A stretch of DNA of 64,000 nt from positions 2,294,001 to 2,358,000 of the forward strand of contig NZ_AP024630.1 of assembly GCF_019976975.1 (NCBI RefSeq), in the 5' to 3' direction. The position numbers and the translations under genes are program-made. This DNA is from Arthrobacter sp. NtRootA1. GTDB taxonomy: Bacteria > Actinomycetota > Actinomycetes > Actinomycetales > Micrococcaceae. The notes under the pieces were generated by a model that saw only the letters and a list, made by a program, of their open reading frames with translations, had not been told where the DNA came from and made no database searches. This document shows, in pieces, positions 19,941 to 27,742 of the stretch; position 1 is the first letter of the stretch; each line of letters opens with the position of its first letter.

Positions 19941-19962
19941 ACCCCTCGTCAGAGGGGTTTTT
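19941..19962 (+). terminator. Intrinsic terminator after tRNA fragment
   Basis: Stem CCCCTC/GAGGGG with GTCA loop followed by TTTTT. It is a classic rho-independent terminator 8 bp after the tRNA fragment, as expected for the 3' flank of a real tRNA locus. Confidence 0.75.
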
Positions 19963-20739
19963 GCGTTTAAGTGTGTAGAAATTAGGTGGTCAGGTCCCCT
20001 GACACTGGCCGCGGGGTGTGCCTGGCGCCGCGGGTCGCCTGATTGGTTGTGGGGACCGGGTTCAAGGTCTTGGCTGGTGGGCCCTCCGCTCGCTCTGAAC
20101 TGGGGTTATGCGTTCCTCTCTTGGTTCGTTTGGTAGGTCGGGGTTGTCTTACACCTATTCATGGGCGCCGGGACTGACTGCAAATGACTTGGCGATCCTG
20201 CCTCAAAGTCCTTTGTTTTGGCTCGTTGCTTGAGTCAAGAGGCTTGACTCAGGAGAGCTTCGTAGGCCAACGGGGTGTGGACATTGTCAACACTTAAAAC
20301 TTCTTGATTGAGCCTGATCACAGCCATTTCGTTCGGCCTACACTACTCATCGCGTGTAAAGGCCAGAGCGACTGTGACGCCCGTTCGCAATCGCATCATC
20401 TGCAGGGCCGCAGCGACGTGAGAGTCCAGCCGGCATTGGCGACCGGGTGCTTTGGGGAGGCCTCTTTGGTGTCGTCGACGTCCAACTAAGATTAATGGGG
20501 GTTCCGGCGCGGATTGCAGTCCCTACCAAGGCCGCCGAGCATTTGGAGTTCACACGCTTGTCGGGGTGTGCACGTCGAAGCCGACCAGTTTGCCGATAAG
20601 GGCCCATACGTCGCCTAGTTTCAGGGGACGACCATTTCGAATCCCACTATGACTTGTTTGTCCTATCAGAGCAGGCACACCGGTCCTAATCGATTGATCC
20701 TGAATGTTTGTGTATGGCAGAGGGTCCGTGCAACGAAGC

Positions 20740-21062
20740 CTCTCGTTGGCGGCGTGATTCCACAAAATTGGTTGATCGTCTCCTTATGCAGGTCAACGTC
20801 GTGCGGGACATGATTGGGGATGTTCACGCCACCGACGCGCTGTGTTTCATCGAAGCAGACTCGCCGCTGTTTGGGGGAGCGTTCACGACTCGAGAAGTTA
20901 AAGTGCTTTTGGCCCAAACGGGTAGCCAAAATTCCTCTCATGCAAGCAGCCGCCGGCGTTAATGTGGCTAAGCTGAGTGAGGCTACTCATTGGTGTGGCC
21001 ATCGAAACCGCATCCGGCGCCACTCCACTGACCAGCGGATGCATTTCCTCGCAGGGTTATAG
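20740..21062 (+). pseudogene. NERD-domain protein remnant (frameshifted)
   Basis: The first frame reads R-R-D-S-T-K-L-V-D-R-L-L-M-Q-V-N-V-V-R-D, then M-I-G-D-V and A-L-C-F-I-E-A-D-S-P-L-F-G-G-A-F-T-T-R, which matches the C-terminal half of actinobacterial NERD (nuclease-related domain) proteins. At the T-run 20909-20912 the match jumps to the third frame as W-P-K-R-V-A-K-I, consistent with a single inserted T. The N-terminal half is missing or unrecognisable. Confidence 0.55.
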
Positions 21063-21280
21063 GGTGTTCACCTTGTTGCCAGCGCCTCGAGTAGTGCTGG
21101 GGAATTCCCCTTTTTGGAATCTAATGAATCCGGTGGCCCCTCGTCGTCCGGCTGATTAGCTCTGCTGAGACTTCGCTACCGCATTGACGGATCGAAACAC
21201 GGGCATGGGTATGCCGTCCAGACCCGTAAGCCCCGAAATCAAGGGTGAGGGGCTGTCCGATTTTCAGCTCCTTTACGTCG

Positions 21281-21680
21281 GTGCCCACCAGCGTGGAGAT
21301 CAGTAGCGGACCTTCCTCGAGTTAGATCCATGCACATCGTTCCCGGCAGCTGGTCTGCTGTAAGCACCTGCTGCCGACGGTGTCCTTGCTGAAGCCTCTC
21401 CCTGCGAAGGCTCCCTTTTCCAAGATCGACTTCGTGCGAGCATGGCAAGGACTCCTCTAGTGAGGGCATTATCGACTTGGGCAAGTGGGCTCGAACGGCG
21501 GACTGTCGAAAGAGACGAAGGCATGCCTTCAGAGGGCAATACCAGTTTGCGTGATGGGTCAACTTGCTTGACCGACAACACAATTGCAAGGAACGGTCCC
21601 ATCGCCGACCGTTGTACATCGACAGGCTCCGACTTCCACCCTTGGCCAGAAAGTCGACTAAGCACAACGCTGGTGGGCAC
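21281..21680. mobile_element. 400-bp segment with 14-bp perfect terminal inverted repeats
   Basis: GTGCCCACCAGCGT at 21281-21294 is repeated inverted at 21667-21680; the next 10 bp inward agree at about six more positions, making an imperfect IR of about 24 bp. No ORF inside resembles a transposase and I see no clear target duplication. Candidate for a non-autonomous (MITE-like) element or the deleted ends of an insertion sequence. Confidence 0.4.
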
Positions 21681-21683
21681 AAA

Positions 21684-22853
21684 TCATGCGCTCGTGGACG
21701 CGATAATGGCGCTGCGGATCCTTGATATGTGTTCCTCGGACATTGCGGTTGAGAGGGCCAGGAGTCCGTTGGTTCCTGCGAGTACGCCTTGGTTGTAGAG
21801 CTTCCACCACAGGGATTGCATGTCGGATGTCTGGATCCGTAGCAGGGAGCCCATGCCGTTGACGGGTAGGCCTGCGGACTGGAGCTGTGCGCGGAGACGA
21901 TCCCCGGCAGCGTTCAAAGCCACCACAGAAGCTTCGTCATAAAGTTGCATCGAAGTGAGGCCGGCTGCCATGGTGACGGGGTTTGCCGTGAAGGTGCCAC
22001 CCCACATGACACTTCGTCCGCCGCCTGGCCGGAAGCTTTTCAGGATCTCGGAACTGCCGCCGATGGCTCCAGCGGGGAAGCCTCCGCCAATGATCTTGCC
22101 CGCTGATATCAAGTCCGGTTCCACGCCATAGTGTTTGTGGAAACCTCCCCAGTGGAGCCGGAGGCTGATGACCTCGTCAACGGCCAGGAGGGCGCCGTGC
22201 TGATCAGCAAGCTTGCGGAGTTCGTTGACAAATTCAGGCTCGGCCGGCCGCAGCCCTGCCCGGTTGGGCATGAGGTCGATCAGGATGGCAGCCGTCTTGT
22301 CTCCCACGCGGATCATCGTGTCAGTCAGTGCCTGAAGATCTCCTTGGGGAAGCACGATGACGGACTGACGGCTTGATGCGGGAAGTCCGGGGGAGCGTTG
22401 ATCGGAGACTTCGTCGCCGGTGCCGTGGTAGCTGCCTTCGAATCGGATGATGAGGTCCCGGCCTGTATAGGCTCTGGCTGCACGCAGCATCATGAGTACG
22501 GCTTCTGTTCCGGAATTGCAGAAGCGCCATTGCTGGATCCCGGTCCGTTCTGCCAGACATTCGGCCATGTCCACTTCGTACCGGGTGGGCAAGCCGAAGG
22601 CCGTACCCTGGCGGGCTGCGCCGAAAGCAGCGTCGAGAATCTCAGCGTTGGCATGCCCGTGAATCATTGAAGTGTAGTTGTTGTTGCAGTCGATAACGGA
22701 ATGTCCGTTTTCATCGACCACCACAGCGCCCTGCCCCGAGGCGGCATATGGGGGATGGGGAGGGACATATACCGTCGATCTGGTGTTGCCTCCGGGCATG
22801 ACCTTCGAGGCTCTCAGCGGTAGTGCTGTTTCGCTGGCAAAAGTGGTTGGCAT
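21684..22853 (-). CDS. Class III aminotransferase (glutamate-1-semialdehyde aminomutase-like)
   Basis: 389-aa PLP fold-type I enzyme. N-S-G-T-E-A-V binds the cofactor phosphate, D-E-V-I-S-L-R-L carries the Asp that contacts the pyridine N, and the Lys of S-A-G-K-I-I-G-G-G is the Schiff-base lysine. It resembles hemL-like aminomutases/aminotransferases but sits in a catabolic operon, not haem synthesis. It shares D-E-V-I-S-L-R-L and P-N-R-A-G-L with the aminotransferase at 36732, so the two are close paralogues. Last gene of the leftward IclR-hyuAB operon; a hairpin precedes it. Substrate unknown. Confidence 0.9.
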   Translation of the reverse strand: MPTTFASETALPLRASKVMPGGNTRSTVYVPPHPPYAASGQGAVVVDENGHSVIDCNNNYTSMIHGHANAEILDAAFGAARQGTAFGLPTRYEVDMAECLAERTGIQQWRFCNSGTEAVLMMLRAARAYTGRDLIIRFEGSYHGTGDEVSDQRSPGLPASSRQSVIVLPQGDLQALTDTMIRVGDKTAAILIDLMPNRAGLRPAEPEFVNELRKLADQHGALLAVDEVISLRLHWGGFHKHYGVEPDLISAGKIIGGGFPAGAIGGSSEILKSFRPGGGRSVMWGGTFTANPVTMAAGLTSMQLYDEASVVALNAAGDRLRAQLQSAGLPVNGMGSLLRIQTSDMQSLWWKLYNQGVLAGTNGLLALSTAMSEEHISRIRSAIIASTSA

Positions 22854-22880
22854 GTTTGTTTCATTTCATTAAAGGTCGGC

Positions 22881-22919
22881 GGATGGTGCTGGACCCTGCA
22901 TGCGGGGCCAGCACCATCC
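22881..22919 (-). terminator. Intercistronic hairpin before aminotransferase
   Basis: 12-bp arms (GGATGGTGCTGG and complement) around a 15-nt loop, directly after the ridA stop and 27 bp before the next start. No U-run; it probably attenuates or stabilises rather than separating operons. Confidence 0.6.
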
Positions 22920-22921
22920 CG

Positions 22922-23320
22922 TCAGAGGAGGGCTACTGCGTCGATTTCGATGACGGCTCCGTCGGCGGCCAGGCCGCTCACTTCGACAAGTGTGCTTGCT
23001 GGCCTGATGTCCGGCCATCGTTGTGCCCTCAGCGCGCTGACTGCTGCGCGTTGTTTGATGTCGGTGACGAAGACGGTCAGTTTGATGAGGTCCGCCGGCG
23101 ATGACCCGGCTGCCTTGAGGATTGATTCCAACGCTTCAAGGATGGTGGTTGTCTGTGCTTCGATGTCGCCTGGGTGCTGGATTGCTCCGCTGTTATCCAA
23201 GGCGAGGAGGCCGGAGACGTAGACGAACTGTCCTGCCGTGACGGCATGGGAGAAGTGCCCGCGGGGTGCGGGGACGGATGGGCTGGCTATCTCCGTTCGG
23301 ATGGCGTCCGTGATTGTCAT
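22922..23320 (-). CDS. RidA-family enamine/imine deaminase
   Basis: 132-aa YjgF/YER057c/UK114 protein. RidA proteins hydrolyse reactive enamine/imine intermediates released by PLP enzymes and so protect neighbouring enzymes. The R-P-A-S-T-L-V-E-V-S-G-L motif contains the Arg that holds the substrate carboxylate; F-V-Y-V-S-G-L and T-V-F-V-T-D-I are typical. It lies between two PLP aminotransferases and its start overlaps the upstream aminotransferase stop by 4 bp, so a direct helper role in that pathway is likely. Some family members act as specific deaminases instead. Confidence 0.92.
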   Translation of the reverse strand: MTITDAIRTEIASPSVPAPRGHFSHAVTAGQFVYVSGLLALDNSGAIQHPGDIEAQTTTILEALESILKAAGSSPADLIKLTVFVTDIKQRAAVSALRAQRWPDIRPASTLVEVSGLAADGAVIEIDAVALL

Positions 23321-24645
23321 GCCGTTGCCCTCTCATGGTCGAGTTGGTGCGCTTTGGCCATGGCTGACAGGGTCACCTCAAAGCCGCCGATGGCGGTGTT
23401 GAGGTCCTCGTCGGTCCAGGCAGCGGTCGGACCGAATGTCCGGCTGGTCAAGCCCAGCCCTTGGTTTGCCAATCCAAGGCACATGAGGCGCCAGAGCCTG
23501 TGATCGGCGCGTTCTGCACTCGCGTAGTCCACGATTTCCTCGCTGGAGAAATGCACCCCGGCGCAGGGGCCGTCCCCGGTCACGGCAAGGGAGAAACCGA
23601 GCCGTTCGGCGATTTCCCGGAGTCTTTGGCGTAGCTTTTCGCCCTTGGCAGCAGCATCGGCGAAGACGGCGGGGGTGGTGGCCTTCATGGTTGCGACGGC
23701 TGCTGCCAGGGCTACGGGGTTTTGCGCGTGGGTGTTGGAGGCGCTGATCGGCTGTTCTACGATGTCAGCCCGGCCGGCGACGACGGCTACTGGCAGGCCG
23801 CCGCCAAGCATCTTGCCCATGACGATGAGGTCCGGGGCAGCAGATAGCCCGTAGTACTCGGTTGCGCCGCCGACTGCGAAGCGGCAGCCGGTGATGACTT
23901 CATCCAGAATCAGCAGGACGCCATGTTTGCGGGTTTCGTCCCGTAGGCCTTGGATGTAGCCGTCCCGTTGGTGGATGGCTCCGGGGATGGTCATCATAGG
24001 CTCAGCTATTACGGCCGCGACTGAACCATGGCGACTCTGCAGAACATCCCGGACTGCGGACAGGTCGTTGTAGGGCACGGTGACGATGTTGTCGTGGGCT
24101 GTTGGGGAGAGCCCGGTCTTCGAGGATTGTTCGCCAAGCAAAGCGTCGTGCTGGCCGTGGAATCCTCCTGCCACCCGGATGATTATCTGATTCCCGGTGA
24201 AGGCCCGCGCCAATCGCAGTGCATACGTGTTGGCTTCGGAGCCTGAGGGGGCGAACACGATCCTTTCAGCTCCGGGGATCCGTGCGCAGAGCAGCTGGGC
24301 GAACTCGTCGCGGATGGGGGATGGGTGCATGGCGCCGCCAGGGGCCCCGATACTGCTCATTGCTGTGTGAACGGCTGCTGTTACTGCGGGGTGGGCCCTG
24401 CCGATGAAGCTTGCGTTCCATCCGGCGTTGCAGTCCAGGACGGTGTTTCCATCCAGGTCCGTGAAGCGGGATCCGCTTCCAGAGGCGACATAGATGGGGT
24501 AGGGCATGCCTGAGTTGAAGCGGGTGCGCTGGCCCTTGGCGATGAGCTGCTGGGCGGTCTTGTTGGCTTCGAGGGAACGTGCGTTGCGTTGGTTGTAGGT
24601 TTCAAGCCATTGGACTTCGAGCGCGTCGAGGTGGCTGGTGCTCAT
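23317..24645 (-). CDS. Class III aminotransferase (GSA aminomutase-like)
   Basis: 442 aa, PLP-dependent. Motifs: A-P-S-G-S-E-A-N (phosphate loop), L-I-L-D-E-V-I-T-G-C-R-F, and the PLP lysine in V-M-G-K-M-L-G-G-G-L-P. It is diverged from the aminotransferase at 21684, so the operon carries two different PLP steps. Translationally coupled to ridA (ATGA overlap 23317-23320). Reaction likely is amino transfer to or from a beta/gamma-amino or semialdehyde intermediate of the hydantoinase pathway; substrate not determinable. Confidence 0.9.
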   Translation of the reverse strand: MSTSHLDALEVQWLETYNQRNARSLEANKTAQQLIAKGQRTRFNSGMPYPIYVASGSGSRFTDLDGNTVLDCNAGWNASFIGRAHPAVTAAVHTAMSSIGAPGGAMHPSPIRDEFAQLLCARIPGAERIVFAPSGSEANTYALRLARAFTGNQIIIRVAGGFHGQHDALLGEQSSKTGLSPTAHDNIVTVPYNDLSAVRDVLQSRHGSVAAVIAEPMMTIPGAIHQRDGYIQGLRDETRKHGVLLILDEVITGCRFAVGGATEYYGLSAAPDLIVMGKMLGGGLPVAVVAGRADIVEQPISASNTHAQNPVALAAAVATMKATTPAVFADAAAKGEKLRQRLREIAERLGFSLAVTGDGPCAGVHFSSEEIVDYASAERADHRLWRLMCLGLANQGLGLTSRTFGPTAAWTDEDLNTAIGGFEVTLSAMAKAHQLDHERATA

Positions 24646-24661
24646 GTGGTTTCCTTTGTTG

Positions 24662-24690
24662 GTTGGGGGGCTCGTTTGGAGCCCCCCAAC
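24662..24690 (-). terminator. Hairpin after MHS transporter gene
   Basis: 12-bp GC-rich stem (arm GTTGGGGGGCTC) with a 5-nt loop starting 5 bp after the transporter stop and 17 bp before the next start. No U-run. Probably an intercistronic attenuator. Confidence 0.6.
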
Positions 24691-24694
24691 GTCG

Positions 24695-26035
24695 TTACGT
24701 GTGTACGGAGGCCGTTTCGTGGTCGGCGCCGGCTTCGTTCATCTTGATTCCGCGTGTTTCACGGGTGAAGGCCGCGGTGATCGCAACGATCGCCAAGGCA
24801 GCCGCCGCGTAGACGGTGATAGCTCTGGTTGTCCCGAAGATTTGAAGCAGTGCGATGGCGATGGTTGGGGCGAGGCTGCCTCCGACGATTCCGGCGAGCT
24901 GGTAGCCAAGGGATGCGCCGCTGTAGCGGTGTTTGGCGTCGAAGAGTTCGCAGATCCATACGGCCTGGACTCCGTACATCGCTGAGTGGAACACGAGGCC
25001 AACGAGGACCGCTGCGATGATCAGGGCCACTGATTTGGTGTCAACCAGTGGGAAGAAGAAGAACAGCATCCAAATGGTCGCCCCAATGGCGCCGATGACG
25101 GTGATTGGCCTGCGGCCAAACTTGTCACTCAGCGCTGCTGAGAGTGGGTAGGTGATCAGCTGCATGCTGGCCCCGAGCATTGCTGCGGTGAGACCGATGC
25201 TGCCGGGCAGGCCGAGGGTCTGCGACACATAGGTGAGCAGGAACGTAATCAGGAGGTAGAACATGATGTCGGCGCCGGCCCGGATCCCAATGACCCGCAG
25301 GATGTCCAGCGGTTGACGCCGGAACAGTTCCAGGACGGGCGAGCGGCTGACTTTCCCCTCTTGCTGAAGGGCGTTGAAGGTCGGTGTTTCGGTGACTTTC
25401 AGGCGGATGTAGATTCCGACTATCACGACGATCGCGGAGAGCAGGAACGGTACCCGCCAGCCCCAGGCCACGAACTCTTCACGGCTGAGCTGCGCGGACA
25501 TGAGGAGCAGGATGCCTGTGCTGAGAAGGTTTCCGATGGAGGCCCCGACTTGAACGAAACTCGTCAGGAAGCCCCGTCGGGCCGCTGGTGCGCGTTCTGC
25601 GATCATGAGTGCACCTCCGGCCCATTCTCCGCCCAGGGCGAGTCCTTGAATGAGCCGGATAATGACGAGGAGGATGGGCGCGAGGATGCCTGCGGTGGCA
25701 TAGCTGGGCAACACTCCGATGGCGATTGTGGAGGTTCCCATCAGCATGATCGTTGCAAGGAGGACTTTCTTGCGGCCTATTCTGTCCCCGAAGTGTCCGG
25801 CGATTGCGGCGCCGACAGGTCGTGCCGCGAAGCCCACGGCAAAGGTGATGAAGGATAGCAGGGTTCCGGTCAACCGGTCATAGGACGGAAAGAAGACCTC
25901 TCCGAAGACCAGAGCGGCGGCAGTGCCGTAGAGAAAGAAGTCGTACCATTCGAGTGACGTGCCTACCAGACTTCCGGTGATGGCCCGTCGAAGTGCTTTT
26001 GTTTCCCCCAGATTGTGTTGCTCGGTGCTAGGCAT
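24695..26035 (-). CDS. MHS-family metabolite:proton symporter (MFS)
   Basis: 446 aa with about 12 transmembrane segments. S-L-E-W-Y-D-F-F-L-Y-G in TM1, G-D-R-I-G-R-K in the first cytoplasmic loop and L-A-L-G-G-E-W-A-G-G-A in TM4 are diagnostic of the metabolite:H+ symporter branch (proline/betaine, shikimate, alpha-ketoglutarate carriers). Located between hyuB and the aminotransferases in the same direction, so it probably imports the substrate or a carboxylated intermediate of this operon. Confidence 0.93.
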   Translation of the reverse strand: MPSTEQHNLGETKALRRAITGSLVGTSLEWYDFFLYGTAAALVFGEVFFPSYDRLTGTLLSFITFAVGFAARPVGAAIAGHFGDRIGRKKVLLATIMLMGTSTIAIGVLPSYATAGILAPILLVIIRLIQGLALGGEWAGGALMIAERAPAARRGFLTSFVQVGASIGNLLSTGILLLMSAQLSREEFVAWGWRVPFLLSAIVVIVGIYIRLKVTETPTFNALQQEGKVSRSPVLELFRRQPLDILRVIGIRAGADIMFYLLITFLLTYVSQTLGLPGSIGLTAAMLGASMQLITYPLSAALSDKFGRRPITVIGAIGATIWMLFFFFPLVDTKSVALIIAAVLVGLVFHSAMYGVQAVWICELFDAKHRYSGASLGYQLAGIVGGSLAPTIAIALLQIFGTTRAITVYAAAALAIVAITAAFTRETRGIKMNEAGADHETASVHT

Positions 26036-26095
26036 GGTGCCTCCATAGTGGATCCGAAGTGCATGAGGTTGTTTGGATTTGTCGGGTTGACCCGT

Positions 26096-27742
26096 TCAGT
26101 CGGAGGTGGCGTAACCGGCTTCGATGTCTCCGGCGATGGCCTGTTTGGAGCGTCGCGCCGGGTCCCCGTAGCCGCCCCCGCCCGGGGTGAGCATGCAGAT
26201 AATGTCGCCCTGGGTGATTCTGACGTTTTCGCCCTTGCTGACCATGGGAAGAGTGACCTTCTCTCCCCGCAGCCGGAACCAGGGGGCGGATGTCGCACCG
26301 GGTTGGCCGCCCATGCGGCCGACCGGGGCTGTCTTGGATTGGTCGCCGAGCAGGCTGGCGCGGCCGTGCTTGCCGAGGTATTCAAACTCGAAGTGGACGC
26401 CGAGTCCGCCCCGGAATGTGCCGGCGCCGGCGGATTCGTCCCTCAGGGAGTATTGGCGTACGAGGATGGGGTAGCGCTGTTCCAGCGTTTCAACCGACTG
26501 GATCAGGCCGATGCTCATCAGGGAGCAGCCGTTGGACAAACCATCGCCCGATTGGTGTCCGCCATATCCGCCACCAAGGAAGGTGTACATGACGAATTGC
26601 TCGCCGTCCTCGTCGACGCCTCCGATGGAAAGATTGTTGGAGGTGGCGGAGGACCCGGCCGGGACGCGGTCCGGCAATGCACCAGCGAGGGCCCCCATAA
26701 CGGCTGTGATGATGCGTTGGCTGGTTTCAGCTGCGCAGCCTGCGACGGGGCGTGGTGGCTTGGCGTTGAGGAAGACGGACTCGGGGATGACGAAGGACAG
26801 GGGTTCGAAGATTCCCGAGTTGATTGGGATGTCCGGGAAGACGTGCTTTATGGCCACGATGGCGCTGGAGACGGTGGCCGCGTAGACGGAGTTCATTGGT
26901 CCTTCGCACGGTGGGGAGGACTCGCTGAAATCGATGGTCATTTCGTCGCCGCTGATGGTGAGGCGGACCGCTACGTCCAGGAGGGCGTCGTTGATGCCGT
27001 CGTTGTCCATCCGCTCGGTGAAGCTGTACGAGCCATCCGGTATGTCACGGATATAGCTGCGCATTTGGAGGGCGGAGCGTTCCCGGAGGAGGTCAATGAC
27101 ATTGGAGACGAGTTCTGGTCCGTATTCGTCGAGCAGCTCCGTGAGGCGTTCATCGCCGACCCGCAGTGCAGTGGCCTGGGCCTCGACATCGCCCATGATG
27201 TCGTCGGGCAGCCGGGAATTGGTTTGCAGTATCGCCAGGATGTCGGTGTTCAGGGTGTCCTGGGTGAACAGGCGAACGGGCGGAATCCGCAGGCCCTCCT
27301 GGTAGCAGTCGCTGGCCTGGGCAGCGAATCCACCGGGGACGCGGCCGCCAAGGTCTGTCCAGTGGCCGGTGTTGGCCAGCATGGCGAACAGTTTCCCGTT
27401 GTAGAAGTAGGGCCTGACGAGCTTGGTGTCCATGATGTGGGTTCCGCCGGCAAAGGGGTCGTTGACGAGGTAGGTATCCCCGGGTCGTGGTTCCTTCACG
27501 ATGTTCAGGACGCTGGCGACCGTGTACTGCATGGTGCCTACGAAGATGGGCAGACCCCTGATGCCTTGGACGATCATGGATCCGTCCTTGGCGGAGTAGA
27601 TTCCGTCGGCGCGGTCCCATGCGTCCGAAATGACGGGGGAGAAGGCCATTCGTTCGAAGACTGTGTCCATCTCATCGGCGATCTGTTCGAGACGTCCGCG
27701 GATCACGGCCAAGGAGAGCGGATCAACATCGGGGCGGCTCAT
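26096..27742 (-). CDS. hyuB: Hydantoinase B / oxoprolinase family subunit
   Basis: 548-aa B subunit partner of the ATP-dependent hydantoinase/oxoprolinase family (N-methylhydantoinase, 5-oxoprolinase, acetone/acetophenone carboxylase and caprolactamase relatives). Typical blocks: F-A-G-G-T-H-I-M-D near residue 100, L-G-G-G-Y-G-G near 395, Q-Y-S-L-R-D-E-S-A-G-A-G near 440, and the terminal T-P-G-G-G-G-Y-G-D-P. It overlaps the hyuA stop (27739-27742). Together they should open a lactam/hydantoin-like ring or carboxylate a ketone at the cost of ATP. Confidence 0.94.
   Translation of the reverse strand: MSRPDVDPLSLAVIRGRLEQIADEMDTVFERMAFSPVISDAWDRADGIYSAKDGSMIVQGIRGLPIFVGTMQYTVASVLNIVKEPRPGDTYLVNDPFAGGTHIMDTKLVRPYFYNGKLFAMLANTGHWTDLGGRVPGGFAAQASDCYQEGLRIPPVRLFTQDTLNTDILAILQTNSRLPDDIMGDVEAQATALRVGDERLTELLDEYGPELVSNVIDLLRERSALQMRSYIRDIPDGSYSFTERMDNDGINDALLDVAVRLTISGDEMTIDFSESSPPCEGPMNSVYAATVSSAIVAIKHVFPDIPINSGIFEPLSFVIPESVFLNAKPPRPVAGCAAETSQRIITAVMGALAGALPDRVPAGSSATSNNLSIGGVDEDGEQFVMYTFLGGGYGGHQSGDGLSNGCSLMSIGLIQSVETLEQRYPILVRQYSLRDESAGAGTFRGGLGVHFEFEYLGKHGRASLLGDQSKTAPVGRMGGQPGATSAPWFRLRGEKVTLPMVSKGENVRITQGDIICMLTPGGGGYGDPARRSKQAIAGDIEAGYATSD

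Larger units (their letters stand above)
19237..21680. other. Degenerate, gene-poor scar region
   Basis: About 2.4 kb with visibly lower GC than its flanks and no intact gene that I can support. All ORFs over 60 codons overlap on both strands without ribosome sites. Recognisable debris: a phd-doc remnant (about 19378-19604), a tRNA 3' fragment plus terminator (19911-19962), a frameshifted NERD-domain remnant (about 20740-21062), and a 400-bp segment with inverted repeat ends (21281-21680). I see nothing identifiable at 19963-20700 or 21063-21280. This looks like an integration/deletion hot spot. Confidence 0.65.

Noticed and set aside
20231..20251. TGAGTCAAG-AGG-CTTGACTCA inverted repeat in the scar region
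   Set aside because: Perfect but short, with no gene or promoter nearby; not interpretable alone.
20347..20607. 86-codon - ORF in the scar region
   Set aside because: Overlaps other ORFs, no ribosome site, low-complexity composition; no family recognised.
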